64,000 nt of DNA from Elmis aenea (Eukaryota; Arthropoda; Insecta; Coleoptera; Elmidae). The DNA lies in NCBI GenBank assembly GCA_947652605.1, contig OX393583.1, positions 10,891,222 through 10,955,221 of the forward strand. Reading direction: 5' to 3'. Position numbers and translations under genes: made by a program. This document shows, in pieces, positions 12,153-24,822 of the stretch (its first letter is position 1; every line of letters starts with the position of its first letter). The notes under the pieces are model-generated. The model searched no databases. It was not told the origin of the DNA and saw only the letters and a list, made by a program, of their open reading frames with translations.

Positions 12153-13560
12153 GAGTTTTATAGAACTTATCATTATCGTATGTTAATCAAGTCGATAAGT
12201 AATTAAAACAAGGCAGTATTGCTCTTTTTTTTTTTAGTATTTAAAATATAGAATTGACTATTGAAATTGCTTTAAAATATATCATTACAAGCAACAGTTT
12301 CTTAATTTTTATCAAACAGATAAAAATGCAACTGATTTGAATTTCAATTATAACATTTTTGTAAACACCTTTAACGTAATATTTATATTGCCTCAAACTA
12401 TTATCTGATGCAAGAAATTTGTAAGTAATATGGAGTCGTCTTTCATCAAACATTTTTTTAAAATTAAAGTTACCTAAAATGTTTGTATACCTATTTGTTA
12501 CACGTATTTTAATAAATAATTTATTATAGCCACGATTCGTGTAAAATTAATTCAATTACTGTAACTTATTGTTACGTAGCAATATAACATAGCAGACGAT
12601 GGTACAATATAAATAAATCATCTGACGCCAAAGTTAACTATATTAGCATACAGAGAACAAGAATTGGGTCCAAACTATGTTTAATTTTTTGGAATCTGCA
12701 AAAATAAAGAAAATAAAGCAAGTGAAAAGGTTTTTTTTTTAGTTAAAGCGATTTTTTTTAATATTTGAATAATGTGGCAAGTAAGGAACTTTCTAATTTA
12801 ACCGATTTTTGTGACTTCTTAGATGTTTCCTGAAATAAATAACAAAACTTTTTATTTCAAAATCAAAGATGTAACCAGTTTTATTTTTATAATAAAATAA
12901 AGTTGTGCATATAGGGTTTTAGTCGTAAAATAAGTATTTTTTTAATTATCGTAAAATACAAAATGTCCCGTAACTTGCTTTTCAACATTTTAATTTTAAG
13001 TAATTTATATTTCAGACAAAAAATTATGCAATAAATTAGTTACTTTGCTAAGATTTAACAATGTTGTGTTTATGGTTTTTGTTGCAAAAGAGTCTAATTT
13101 TGATTTTAAATTTTAGGAAAGATAACATGGTAAATTTTCAGCGCAGATATTTTATCTCTAATACGCGACTATCTAAAATGTTTTAATTAAAGAAATATTT
13201 TGAAAGTCTAGTTTAATATACCACTAATACACTTGCTTTCATATTTTTCAACCTTTTTTATAATAAGTTATTTTACTTTTATCACTATTAACATTAACAA
13301 TAAAATCTATGTATTATGCATGTATTTTTACCATGAAAGGTTTATTTTAACATTTTTAAATAATTATTTTAATACAGCTACTGCCATCTACCACATTTAT
13401 TAGACAACGTAACACCCTACAGCTTTCTGTTCAAACACCATAGATCTCCGACGCTTCAGCCAGTTTGCTATTTGAATGTTTAGCTCTTACTCAGTAGATG
13501 TCGCAGGAAGAACGTTTTAATTGGTAGTAAGTATTAAAGAAAATCTTTTTAAAATACGTA
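12153..13560. other. Gene-less AT-rich sequence
   Basis: Very AT-rich, with no supportable gene, repeat end or structured element recognised. Confidence 0.5.
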
Positions 13561-15120
13561 TACAGGGTGTGTATAAATTGGCGCTACACGTGGAGATGTT
13601 CTTCGTAAGATTTTAAGTTGAAAATCTTTATACAAAAATGTTGTACCATGCTTGCTGTGTCTGCAAGAGGTCGTCAAAGTTTCGACAGTCAGTCCCTTAA
13701 TAAGCGTTATTATTTAATATTTGTTAATGAAAAAGCTGCGATTTGGAATAAAAATAAATTTTGAATAATATTTTTTCCTAAATGTTATGTTTTTCCTTTT
13801 AAAAATTGGTGTTGGAAATATATTAATCACTGATTTGAATGAAAATAATACACATGGCAACATTGTCATTAGCCGTCATCTCTGTTTTTCTCATAATTAT
13901 TTCTTGTTTGTATTAGACGATCAGGGCCGGCCCTAGGGTAGTCGGCGCCCTGCTGCGAAGTACTCTTATAGCGCCCTCCCCCCATATTTTTTTAAAGAGA
14001 ATAGTGGCTAATTTTCGGCGCAAAAAAAAGTATTCCCAGGTGCCGTTTACCCTCGCTACGCCCAGAGTTAGAAATTTTTTTATTGCCAATTTAATCTTAC
14101 CTTTCCTGTTAATTTGACACTTTGTTACTCTTTGCCATATAAATAATTTTGTGGCGTGTTAATATCTAATAGAATAACACCAAGAACTAAATTAATTGCA
14201 AAAGACAAAAAAAGCAGGAAAATTCGTACGATACCTATTAGTTGCAAAACGTCACTGAATTAAAGACATTTGTCTACGTTATCTAACAACTTAAGTAATA
14301 TATTTAAATTATTTATAAAAATGTGCAACATAATGTTGGCCGATATAATAAGATTGCAAAACTTGATATTTTTGTCAACAAAAATGCAAGGTTATGATAC
14401 ACTTGTAATGTTTTTGAAAACTTTGAAGAGCTGTTTTAAGCCTTTTCGAGCAAACTTTAGCTGGAAATGCATTTATTAGGGTCTCTTTAACATTGTTAGA
14501 TAATATGCAGACAATTGCAAAGTTTTCGCCAAACAAGGCTGGCGCCAAAATAATAAAGAAAATGGCATGAAATCCCATTCACACGTTTTATTAAAAACTT
14601 TTTAATCATTATTTCAACCAACCGAGGGTAAATAATTGTTATTTAAAAAATAGTTAAAGGTATGAGACGAATTATGAGCAGTTGTTAATTTTTGAAATTA
14701 CCGCGTCTTTGGTTTTCGTACTGCTGAAATATTCTCATTTTATGTTTTGAATTTTGCATTTATTGAAAGATTATTTAAGTTTATGAGGCAAATATTTCTT
14801 GTTTTACCCTGAATGACGTTATTAAGGCTAAAATTTAACTTTTTAAAATCATTTAAGATCAGCTGTTATGGTTGAACGAATGTAAATATGATAAAATACG
14901 GACATCAGATGAACGCTATATTATTGATGAGCTAAAAGGAGATAGGTTTTCTATCGGACGTTGATGCGTATATCTAGTCCAGAAATGCAAGGTGCTGTTT
15001 GTTTCTTTTTAACACGTCGGTTGTAACAGTCGCATACGTCGTACCGTTCTTGCCACCTCCTTTATGTGCTCCTGGTACAAAATATAAGTAGAAAATGTCA
15101 CTAATAGAGGTCGCAGCTTA

Positions 15121-15970
15121 CACCATTTTAGAATTTATAATATAAACACTTTTTGATATCATCCACGGCCGTCTAAAAAAGGTCCGACAATATGCCAAGA
15201 GTTCACTCGCAAAAATAAAAACATCTCGGTTTACAAGAAAATTCGCAACTCCGTTATTAGCCTACCAAAAACTTTTCATTCGGTGTTCAAAATGTAGCTA
15301 AAAGACTGGCGCATCCAACGATGTAAAGAAAGTGTCAATAAAACACTTTTTGATATCATCCACGGCCACCTGAAAAAGGTCCGGCAATATGCCGAGAGTT
15401 CGCTCGCAAAAATAAAAACATCTCGGTTTACAAGAAAATTCGTAACTCCGTTATTAGCGGACCGAAAATTTTGATTCGGTGTTTAAAATGTAGCTATAAG
15501 ACTGGCGCATCCAACGATGTAAAGAAAGTGTAAATAAAACACTTTTTGATATCATCCACGGCCGTCTGAAAAAGGTCCGGCAATATGCAGAGAGTTCGCT
15601 CGCAAAAATAAAAACATCTCGGTCTACAAAAAAAATCGTAACTCCGTTATTAGCGGACCGAAAATTTTGATTCGGTGTTTGAAATGTAGCTAAAAAACTG
15701 GCGCATCCAACGATGTAAAGAAAGTGTAAATAAAACTTTTTTGATATCATCTACGGCCGTCTGAAAAAGGTCCGGCAATATGCCGAGAGTTCGCTCGCAA
15801 AAATAAAAACATCTCGGTTTACAAGAAAATTCGCAACTCCGTTATTAGCGGACCGAAAATTTTGATTCGGTGTTTGAAATGTAGCTAAAAAACTGGCGCA
15901 TCCAACGATGTAAAGAAAGTGCAAATAAAACACTTTTTGATATCATCCACGGCCGTCTGAAAAAGGTCCT
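15121..15970. repeat. Tandem array, about 196-bp unit, 4.3 copies
   Basis: TTTTTGATATCATC recurs with spacings of 197, 196, 195 and 196 bp (anchor G at 15155, 15352, 15548, 15743, 15939). Units differ by scattered substitutions and 1-2 bp indels. The minus strand stays open across two units by chance of composition; I do not regard this as coding. It lies inside the hAT at 13922-18462. Confidence 0.92.
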
Positions 15971-16049
15971 TTCAAAAGGTCATACTTGTGATACTTGTCA
16001 TACTTGTGATCGCGTTGGCTTTGAGATTGTGTAGGGAAAAAATCAAAGT

Positions 16050-17020
16050 TTGTTATAGTTTTTAATCAAGGAAAACTGGAAAAAAGAAAAGGTGCTAATA
16101 AAGAGAGAGAGAAAAGGCTAAAAGCACGAAGTTGCTAATAAAAAATTCAAGTTAAGTGATTTGTTTGCTTTAGCTTCTAAAGTTAGTGCACCTGATGTTG
16201 AAAAATCAGTGATCAAGAATAGCATTCCTCAAATTCGACAAAAGAAGACAATCTAAACTGCCCCATTGAAACGGACAAAATTGAAACGTCGATTATCAAC
16301 GCAAAGTCTTCATGTTCAAGTCTAACTTACCAAGTAACAAATATTTTGAATGCTTAACAGCTAGTTATTTCACAAAACCAACAAGTCAAAATTTTGAGTA
16401 TTTTTTTAACAAACATCCCTGTCAGCCAACTATTGGTGATGTAACTTATTGGCCATTTAAGCCAAATGTTATATTTTACAGAGATGATAAAATAGCAGAC
16501 GATGGTTATCATATTGTTTAGAAAAAGAATCTCTATTTTGTTCCGTGTGCTTGGCATACAGTGATAAGAACGAATGTTCGTTTGTAAATGATGGAATGAA
16601 AGACTGGATGACTGGAAGCATACTCTGCAACGTGCTAAAGAACATGAAAATAATAAGATCCATGAAAGTTGTGTTTATAGGCATATGCTTAAACTTAAAA
16701 GTAAAGATATTTATGGTTTAATATTCTTAAATGAAGGTAGCTTACGTCAAAAAAAAAATGCTCTTGAACGCAAACAAGTATTCGAAAGAATTATAGATGT
16801 AAAACTAATTGGAAAAAGGGGTTTAGCTTTTCGGGCTCACAGGAATCTGCTAATTCACTTTCATTAGAGCATAATGAGACTGAACATGGAATTTTTTTAG
16901 AAATAATTTTATTATTATCTAAATATGAAAACATTTTAAAATTAAATTTTTTTGGGTCATTCTTTTTTTGGGGGCCGGTCTAGCAGGTTTTTCCCGGGCC
17001 GGTTGAATTTCCCGCTACTG
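16050..17020 (+). mobile_element. Second ZMYM1-like hAT copy, 3' part, plus orientation
   Basis: It closely matches, in reverse, the element at 56919-59075: same N-terminal coding, same internal junction and the same end (CCCGGGCCGG...CTACTG at 17020). It appears inserted into the transposase of the larger hAT, whose dimerisation domain resumes immediately after. The 5' end is not resolved, so coordinates on the left are approximate. Confidence 0.65.
16312..16870 (+). pseudogene. hAT transposase N-terminal (TTF-type zinc finger) fragment
   Basis: The first frame has PCQPTIGDVTYWPFKPNVIF followed by YRDDKIADDGY, matching the start of the TTF-type domain of ZMYM1-like hAT transposases. After a frame break, plus-strand pieces read ESLFCSVCLAYS, then ALERKQVFERIIDVK and LIGKRGLAFRAH, conserved downstream blocks. 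At least two frameshifts are needed to join them. The rest of the transposase is deleted before the 3' terminus. Not functional. Confidence 0.75.
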
Positions 17021-17039
17021 CCTGCTAACCGATCTTGAG

Positions 17040-18250
17040 ACATGGATTACCTTAAGTAATTTTTAATTTTTTGTAATTTCGAGAAAGATCTTTCGGTAAA
17101 AGATACTGTTACGGGCAAAGTTAAAAAAATCGCAGAGCAATGGTTACAGTTCCAAATACACACTCCAAATAGTTGGCACAAATAAAATTTAATATGTCAA
17201 TTAATTGTATCTGAATAAGTATTAAGATATTCAAAGTCACCTTAAACCTTTAATTCATCAAATAATTCTAATGCACTTATATTCTTGTCTGTACCATCCC
17301 ATCCGTAAGTATACTTTCGATGCGTTACAATATTTTCTTAAAATTTCTTTGTCCATATCGTTGTGATTTTTAAGTTGGCTACTGTCTTCTAAAGAGTTCA
17401 GTACTGTTTCTAAAATGGCATTTAAAAAAAAATTAATTTATCTTTAAGATCAATCGGTGTTTCATCGGCAGATTCGTAAATAAATTGTTTCTTTATATTA
17501 CGTCTTCGTACATTTATTGATAGAATAAATTTTGGTGCAATTTCTAACTCTGTAGCTAGTTCTTTTGCAGATTCAAAAATTTCATTAAAACCCTTATCTG
17601 TTCTTAATTCCTTTGTGAAACATATTAAATTGTCTAATGCATTTAATGCACTTTTTAAATACTGCTTAACACCTTGTAACATTTTATTTACCACATTTAC
17701 TCTGCTCGATACTTCATACCATAAAATAGGAGAACAAATAAATTTGAAATTTTTATTTTTTTTAGCTAAACTTTGTACCTCATGTCGACTTTGTAGTCGT
17801 TATTATTATTTTCAAAACTTTCTATTAATGTGTCGTATATTTTCCATATTCCATATCTCAATGGTCGTAGTGCTTCAACTCTAGATTCCCATCTAGTTGC
17901 AGACAAAGATTTTATTGCTAATTTTGATAAATTATTTTTTTAAATGTCCCATCTCTTAGTAGAACTACTAAAAAAATTATGAAGTTCTTAAATGACGTAG
18001 AAAAACTAATTGTTTCAAAATTCATTTTCGCGGCATCATTCACAACTAAATTCAACGAATGCACGGAGTAAAAAAAGCCCTGGGATTTAAATTTTGAATA
18101 TGCTTTTGAACTCCTTTATTTTTACCTGTCATATTTGCGCCGTTATCGTAGCTTTGTCCTCCCATATCACTTACATTTAAATTGAAATCACAGAGCTTTG
18201 CCCACTCAGATTAGCCGAGTTCTGTGGTGGCGCGCGGTTCAAATCTATTT
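17040..18250 (-). pseudogene. hAT transposase central and C-terminal remnant
   Basis: Minus-strand pieces read, from high to low coordinate, DMGGQSYDNGANMTGKNKGV, then HSLNLVVNDAA, a long middle segment (17694-17422), and finally ERSFSKLQKIKNYLR near 17050-17090. The Gln-Ser-Tyr-Asp-Asn-Gly-Ala-Asn-Met block and the Arg-Ser-Phe-Ser-Lys-Leu dimerisation motif identify a ZMYM1-like hAT transposase. Frameshifts and stops interrupt it. It belongs to the element bounded by TAGACGAT. Confidence 0.8.
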
Positions 18251-18724
18251 CCTGTGTAATTTGTCGAATGGAAGCCCCATTCATACTGGCACGTGTTTTA
18301 AATTTATTTTTATACTAGCTTATTTAAAATAAATTTGCTTTGACGTTAAATTTGGTTGACATTTTTAAATTTTTAAAACAGCATACATTTTATTTAAAGA
18401 AATAATCTTGTAAGGCGCCCTGATGCTGTGCATCACTTGCATCGTGCCTTGGACCGGCCCTGTAGACGATACCAAAAAGAATGCAGCTATGTTAACGAAC
18501 TGAAGGCTTTCAGTTCGAATAAATATTATAAGTATCTAAGTAAAAATTGCTAATAAAAAAATGTCCAAACGCAAATCAATGGATGCAATGTTGCCAAATT
18601 TTTGTTTTTATAAATGATTCCTGGGGCCATTTTTAGCATGGTACAAGATTTTGTTATAAAGATTTTCGACTTAGAATTTTACGAAGAACAGCGTGTAACG
18701 CTTCCAATTTATACACAACCTGTA

Positions 18725-19397
18725 TAAAAGTTATACATATTGTTTAATTATTCTGATTTGGATGCCTTCGTCAGCATAAAGATAGAAGGGCCACATAGAA
18801 GCGCCACTATCGGGATCTCGTAAACCGTAAGAGCTACAAAGAAGTTTAAATTAGACAAATTGTTCCCCTTTCTGAGACCCATTCGGTGATGCTTTAGTGT
18901 TTTAAAAATGTTCCATGGCACGCTAGATAATAAACAAAAATCAAAAAGGGTATTTTTTAAATCGGTAATAACTTGGTTATCCTTGATGGTACAAAAATAT
19001 TTTTGTGGTAAAATTGTAGATTTTTTTACGCACTATAAAATTAAACCATTTATTTGTTTCAATATTGTTTAAATTCTTAGATAAATTACAAACTTGCATT
19101 AATTTTAAATTGAAACCATAGTTGGCTATGATCTCATAAAAAAGCATTTTTTTCCTCCTTTCAATAATATAAGGTTTAATGTATTTATTTTGATATTTAG
19201 GCTCAAAACAAATAAAATTCATCAAAAAGTCCCTATTTAGCTAAAGAGTGCCATGAAACAAAAGACAATTTACTTTTGTCATTTAACGTAAATTTTAACT
19301 ATTATAAAAGTAAAACATTAAATCAAAAATAAACCAAAACTTATTAATTTTTAAAAAGTAACTTTTCGTCTAATGATTGTGGTACAGCTTTTTTATA
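18725..19397. repeat. Dispersed repeat segment shared with the right edge of the window
   Basis: The part at about 18815-18945 (around GTAAGAGCTACAAAGAAG and GTTCCATGGCACGCTAGATA) recurs at 63880-64000. No coding capacity. The remainder is AT-rich and unassigned. Confidence 0.6.
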
Positions 19398-19405
19398 TAC
19401 TAGAC

Positions 19406-20454
19406 CAGGGGTGGCCAACCCGCGGCCCGCGGGCCGCATGCGGGCCGCGCCGCCTTGAACATTTTTCCGGTCCGTGAGATTCATCACATTTTTACAAAAC
19501 ATATTTATGTTATAATGGCCAAAGCAGTGAAAACCAATGTATTAAAAAATACATTATTTGTGCATCCATATATTCAAAAATTAAGAAATTGTTGTTATTT
19601 GAATCGCAATTGAAAAGTAATAACGCTCACCACTTTTCATTGTTGAAAGAATTTAAGAAATCAAAATATAACAATTACATCAAATATGCAAAAGAAATAA
19701 GAAAACTTACAGCTGCTTTTGAAAGCCGATTCAGTAATTTAGAGTTAGACAAATACAACAAAATTTTTGAAATATATTCATCTCCCTTTCATGTTGAAAT
19801 CAAGTCGGCCCCAGAATATCTCCAAATGGAACTGGTTCACTTACAGTGCAATATTGAATTAAAACACATTTTTGAAACATCAGTATCAAAAATAGATTTT
19901 TATAACACTTACGTCACAAAAGAGAAATTTTCCAATTTGAGAAATCTGGCACGAAAAGTTGTTAGCGCTTTTGGTTCAACTTACACCTGCGAATCGTTTT
20001 TTTTTTTTTCGAAAATGAAATTGACCAAACACAAAACACGCTCAAACATAACCTGCAACACCAATTACGATGTGCAAATACCCAAATTGAGATCGATTTG
20101 CAAAAGCTAAGTGAAAGAGTGGAGAAACAAATATCGCACTAGTAAAATAAATATTTTTTAATGATTTCATTTTTTTAATTTCATTTATATTTACATATTT
20201 TTTATATTTAATTATTAGTGTTATATATTTCTTTACAATGTACGTATGGTATCATTATTATTATATGATATATATTTACATGTAAGAATAATAGTAAACA
20301 CAATAATAATAACTCATTATGTTCCAATTTTTCACTCCAAAAAAATGTCTATAGTGTATCTAAATCCAATATGGGGATATATAATTTTATATGTGGCCCT
20401 CGGAGTTATGATTTCCAAAGTGGCCCGCAAGATCATTTGGGTTGGCCACCCCTG
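19406..20454 (+). mobile_element. hAT element, GTF2IRD2-like, with 8-bp TSD
   Basis: Ends CAGGGGTGGCCAACCC and GGGTTGGCCACCCCTG are perfect complements, flanked by TACTAGAC on both sides (19398-19405, 20455-20462). It is 1049 bp long and carries the 3' part of a transposase in plus orientation, so most of the 5' coding region has been lost. Confidence 0.93.
19589..20110 (+). pseudogene. hAT transposase C-terminal fragment with dimerisation domain
   Basis: The 173-residue open frame ends in FGSTYTCESFFFFSKMKLTK then HKTRSNIT, which matches the hAT C-terminal dimerisation block (Phe-Gly-Ser-Thr-Tyr-x-Cys-Glu...Phe-Ser-x-Met-Lys-x-x-Lys...Arg-Ser) of GTF2IRD2/ZBED5-like transposases. The T-run at 19999-20008 has added phenylalanines to the motif. 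The N-terminal zinc finger and the catalytic residues are absent. The open frame is long for a relic, suggesting recent internal deletion rather than decay. Confidence 0.8.
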
Positions 20455-20462
20455 TACTAGAC

Positions 20463-21773
20463 TATCCTAACCAAAATATTTTGTTTTAATTAACCTTAGT
20501 TCGGTTTTGTACATGCATTTAAAATTGATATTTGAGCAACAATTGTTGGTTAAATTTGACCGCTTTTTATAGAACAATACAGTACAAAAAAAACTTCGCA
20601 TATTAATTAGGGTAATATTGTTTTTAATGAAAATTAACTTACAACTAAGTGGTTAAAAAGCATTTAAAAATTTAAGAACTTAAAAAAGACACACCATTTT
20701 GGGTTAAAACAAAACACACATAACTTTTACAATGTATTTTAATAAGGATGCTTGTAGATTCTAATACATATTTACATATATTTTAACAGCTTACCTAACC
20801 TAACCTAAATACAACTACTTAAAATAATTTGCGTCTACCTAAACCAAATGCATTAACTAATAACAAAATAAAATTTACCTAGATATTAATCTATTTATAT
20901 TATTTATAATGTGCAATAAAGTTTTCAGTCGATAAAATTTGAGTGGCGTTAAATTAATTTAAACGTACTACCTAATATTTTACAACTTTAATCATATACA
21001 ATAAGAAATTAAATTAAGGTAACTAAATCTCTATACTATTGTTGCTAAACATATTCTACAATGAAATACTTATCTGAATCACTGGTATACAAATACAGTT
21101 TCCCAATGCTATATTATAAGTTGTAAAAAAAATTATTGCTTGTATTCTATTGTTTTCATCGAGAAGGCACCGGTGCGCGGTGATCCAAAACTATTATCAT
21201 GAACACTTCCTCCATTTAAGTCACTACAACTTTTGGTAAGTGAAATCTTAAATTTACCAAATTTTTGTTTTCTACAAACTAATAAAAGTAACAGCTGAGA
21301 AAAAAAAAAAGAACTGCTTAGAAAGTGATAAAAAAAAGTACACAAACTACATTGGGAGGCCAAGGTTGATGGCAACAGGGTTCGTTTCTCATTAATTTAA
21401 GACTTACTCTAAGCACATTCTTGATTTTTGCAAATGACATGGGTCTTAATATCTGAGAAAAAAACAATGTTTCATCTGACAAAGTTATTTTTTTATAATA
21501 GGGTAGATCGAAATTTTGGAGCCGCCTGAAAAGTTGGAACATTCAAATCTAGAAAATGCACCGGTAGAATCATTTAAATCTTGAATCGTTTAACGCTGGA
21601 ATCACTCAACGCAGGAATCATGCAACGATGGAACATCGCAACACGGGAATCGTTCAGCGCTGGAAAGCTCAAATCTGGAATCCAGAAATTAAGAATTTTT
21701 GCTGCCTTCTATATTACAACAGCGAAAGTACCTATAATATAATTACAGAACACTTCATTTTATATTTTGTCTC
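20463..21773. other. Gene-less AT-rich sequence
   Basis: No gene. A short patch at 21560-21680 has a repeated GGAATCGTTCAACGCTGGAA-like phrase in several variants, perhaps a degraded minisatellite. Confidence 0.4.
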
Positions 21774-21823
21774 AGCTATTGTATAGTGGAAGATAAAAAC
21801 ATCGTTTCAACGTATCCCAAGGG

Positions 21824-23210
21824 CAGTGCCGTTTCTGAGTACTTGGCCGCCCGCGTGCTAACGTACGTTTCGCCGCCCCGGTAAACAAAAAAAATTGAAA
21901 TAAAAAAATAAATAATTGTCGTTGCAAGTATTATATTTAACAACATGTATACATCGTCATTCAAAAAGTCTGCAACAAATGGGAAACATTTTTATTATTG
22001 ATTTCTCAAAAAAAATTATTTTTGATAAAAGTTGGTGCATGGTCTAAAACGAATTTTAGGATGAAAAAAGTTTAATAAAAAGTCATAGGATACTGGATTT
22101 TAAGGATTTTTGAAATATTTGCAAGAGCAAAGTGCCCTTATTTTATGAGATACAAAAACAATTTATAGGAAAAAGTTATTTAGAATCTCAAAATAGGGCT
22201 AGATTTAAATATTGATGGTCAAATTCAAAATTTTATTTTTTAAGAAATTTTAACATTCAAAAAGTCTGCAACAAATGGAAAAGTTTTTTATTATCGATTT
22301 CTCAGAAAATTTTATTCTTCATTAAAGTTGGTGCATAGTCTAAAACTAATTTTAAGATAAAAACAAGTTCGATAAAAATTCATAGGACACTAGATTTTAG
22401 CGATTTTTGAAATATTTGCAAGAGTAAAGTGCCTTTATTTTAAGAGATACAAAAAAAATTGTAGAATAAAGTTATTTAGAATCTCAAAATAAGGCTAGAT
22501 GTAAATTTTGACGGTCAAATTCTAGAATTACAATTATTACAAAATTTTAAGCAATTTACTTTTGCGAATACTTCAAAAATCGCTAAAATCTAGTGTCCTA
22601 TGACTTTATTAAACTTTTTTTCATTTAAAATTAGTTTTGGACCATGCACTACCGTTTATCAAGAATATAATTTTTTGAGAAATCGATAATAAAAAACTTT
22701 TCCATTTGTTGAAGACCTTTGAATGTTAAAATTTCTTAAAAAATAAAAATTGGAATTTGACCTTCAAAATTTAAATTTAGCCTTATTTTGAGATTCTAAA
22801 TAACTTTTTCCTATAAATTGTTTTTGTATCTCCTAAAATAGGGGCACTTTACTCCTGCGAATATTTCAAAAATCGTTATAATCTAGTGTTCCATGACTTT
22901 TTATTGAATTTTTTTTCATCTTGTAATATTAGTTTTAGACCACATAAATTTAATCGCAATCTTCACTCTCAGGTCGAAATTACCGAATAAGCAAACTGGA
23001 GAGCGATTTACGCTTTTTTTCAATTTTTTTTGAATAGTATGGGGTTGAAATCTTTAATCCTTGATCATTTTTACAAACTATTTTTCAAACTAATATTTTA
23101 TTTTTAATTCTTGTGAAACATTAAAGACCGCAAGAGCGGCATTTGGCCGCCCTCTAAATCGGCCGCCCACGTGCGGGGCACGTTTTCGCCCCCCGCCAGA
23201 AACGGCCCTG
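21824..23210. mobile_element. Non-autonomous hAT with near-identical 8-bp TSD
   Basis: The left end is CAGTGCCGTTTCTG; the right end is CAGAAACGGCCCTG. GC-rich subterminal CGGCCGCCC motifs lie at both ends. Flanks are CCCAAGGG (21816-21823) and ACCAAGGG (23211-23218), seven of eight bases matching. There is no transposase inside; instead it contains direct and inverted copies of a segment starting ATTCAAAAAGTCTGCAAC. Confidence 0.8.
21959..22960. repeat. Direct plus inverted repeat block
   Basis: A unit beginning ATTCAAAAAGTCTGCAACAA occurs at 21961 and 22253 in plus orientation and again inverted around 22680-22740. A further inverted copy ends at about 25004 (GTAGACTTTTTGAATGACGC). The block is non-coding and can form a long hairpin. 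Confidence 0.8.
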
Positions 23211-23637
23211 ACCAAGGGCTACAAATTGGGGCAAAGTTGCGGAATTATAATACTTAGTCGATTTAAAAAAAATAATAAAATTTGTGTCTAGCACCATATC
23301 ATTGTATTTCATTGAGATAAAATAAGGTGGCAAAACTTAACTGATTGAACAATTAAATTGAAATGGTATTTGGTCCGTTTCAAAAATATATTAATCATTT
23401 TCTTTTAGTTTTGGTGTTTAGTTTTAATTATAATTGTTAGCTAAAAATTAGTTTATCACTCGAGAAGTTTTTCATTCAAAAATAATTTGAACGTGCCTAG
23501 TCACAATTTTTTTTTGTAAGTTACTTTTTTTTGGAATTGTCTAAGCATTATAATTAAGCAACTTTGCCCAAATTCGTAGCCCTTGAGATACATAATACGA
23601 TGTTTCTATCATCCACTGTACAATATACAGGGTGTGT

Positions 23638-24260
23638 AAAAATTGGCGGAAGCGCCGCGTGACGATGTTTTTCGTAAAATTCTAAGTCGAAAATCTTAGT
23701 ACGAAAATGTTGTACCATGCTTGCTGTGTCTGAAAAAGGTCCTCAAAGTTTTAACATTTAGTCCTTTAATAAGCGTTATTATTTGATACTTGAAAATGAA
23801 AAAGCGGCAATTTGGAATAAAAATAAATTTCGAATAGTATTTTTTCCTAGACATTGTGTTCTTCCTTTCAAAAATTGGTCTTAAAGATACCTATGTAAAT
23901 CACTGATTTGAATGAAAATAATACACATGGCAACATTGTCATTAGCTGTCATCTCTGTTTTTCTCGTAACTATTTCTAGTTAGTGTTTTACGATACCCAA
24001 AAGTTTGCAGCTATGTTTACGAACTGAAGGCTTTCAGTTCGAACAAAAATTGTAAATACCTAAGTAAAAATTGCTGATAAAAAAATGTCCAATCGCAAAT
24101 CAATGTACCTATGCAATGTTGCCATTTTTTTTTCTTTCTTTAAATGGTTCCTGAGACCATAGGAAGCATGGTACAACATTTTTGTATCAAGATTTTCGAC
24201 TTTGAATTTTACAAAGAACAGCGTCACGTGTAGCGCTTCCGCCAATTTATACACACCCTG
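23638..24260. mobile_element. Mariner-derived MITE, copy B (complete)
   Basis: 623 bp, flanked by TA. Ends are CAGGGTGTGTAAAAATTGGC and its complement. The interior holds a stretch around 24010-24045 that matches the last codons of the mariner transposase relic at 36469-37258, so it is an internal-deletion derivative of that family. Confidence 0.9.
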
Positions 24261-24262
24261 TA

Positions 24263-24822
24263 CAGGGTGGTCTATTTTCGATGCCCATACAGGGTATCTC
24301 GGTTATTAACAGAGATAGAAAAAAACTAAATACATAAACTCCATTTATTTTTTCGAGAGAAATTTATTGCCGTAAACAGATTTTTAATCTTTTTTAATTT
24401 TCGAAATATAGCCAAAAACCGATTTTTGGCACTTTTCAAAAATGTTAAATATCTCGTTTAAACGAGAAGATAGAAAAAAACTTTAAAGACATTTTTCGCA
24501 TGATTTTTTGTGCTTAATAAGATAGCGATGTTCAGTTGTTTTTTACTCATATTAATGCCGATATATTACACCTAACTTTCTTATTTTAAATGGCAACCAT
24601 AGGCAAATTATATATTTTTGAAAAGCGCAAAAAATAAGCTTTCGATTCATGTCAAAGCCAACTATGGTTGTTATTTAAAATAAGAAAGTTAGGTGTAATA
24701 TATCAATATTTGTATGAGTAAAAAAAAATTGATCATCGCTATCTTATTAAGGACAAAAAACCATGCAAAAAATGTCTTTAAAGTTTTTTTCTATCTTCTC
24801 GTTTAAACGAGATATTTAACAT
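24263..24822. repeat. Foldback MITE abutting copy B at a shared TA
   Basis: It starts CAGGGTGGTC directly after the TA that ends MITE copy B. Arms around 24445-24600 and 24660-24822 are inverted copies, for example ATATCTCGTTTAAACGAGAA in both. The right terminus is replaced by other repeat sequence. Confidence 0.75.

Larger units (their letters stand above)
13922..18462 (-). mobile_element. ZMYM1-like hAT element with nested insertions
   Basis: Ends are CAGGGCCGGCCC and its near-complement GGACCGGCCCTG, flanked by the 8-bp duplication TAGACGAT (13914-13921 and 18463-18470), the hAT hallmark. It contains a broken minus-strand transposase (17040-18250), a second partial hAT in the opposite orientation, and a tandem array at 15121-15970. 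The 4.5-kb size reflects these inserts. Confidence 0.88.
13563..18722. mobile_element. Mariner-derived MITE, copy A, interrupted by a hAT
   Basis: The left end at 13563 (CAGGGTGTGTATAAATTGG) and right end at 18722 match the ends of uninterrupted copies at 23638-24260 and 39290-39916. TA flanks both sides. Between 13922 and 18462 a hAT element with 8-bp target duplications splits it. Without the insert the MITE would be about 610 bp, like its relatives. Confidence 0.85.
21774..23630. repeat. Foldback element interrupted by a hAT
   Basis: Left arm 21774-21823 and right arm around 23574-23630 are inverted copies (TAGTGGAAGATAAAAACATC against GATGTTTCTATCATCCACTG). The left arm is split by the hAT at 21824-23210 and continues at 23211. 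Confidence 0.7.

Noticed and set aside
15454..15933. Repeated FYLHFLYIVGCASFLATFQT open frames on the minus strand
   Set aside because: They are the translation of the 196-bp tandem units; unit length is not a multiple of three and the frame is not kept.
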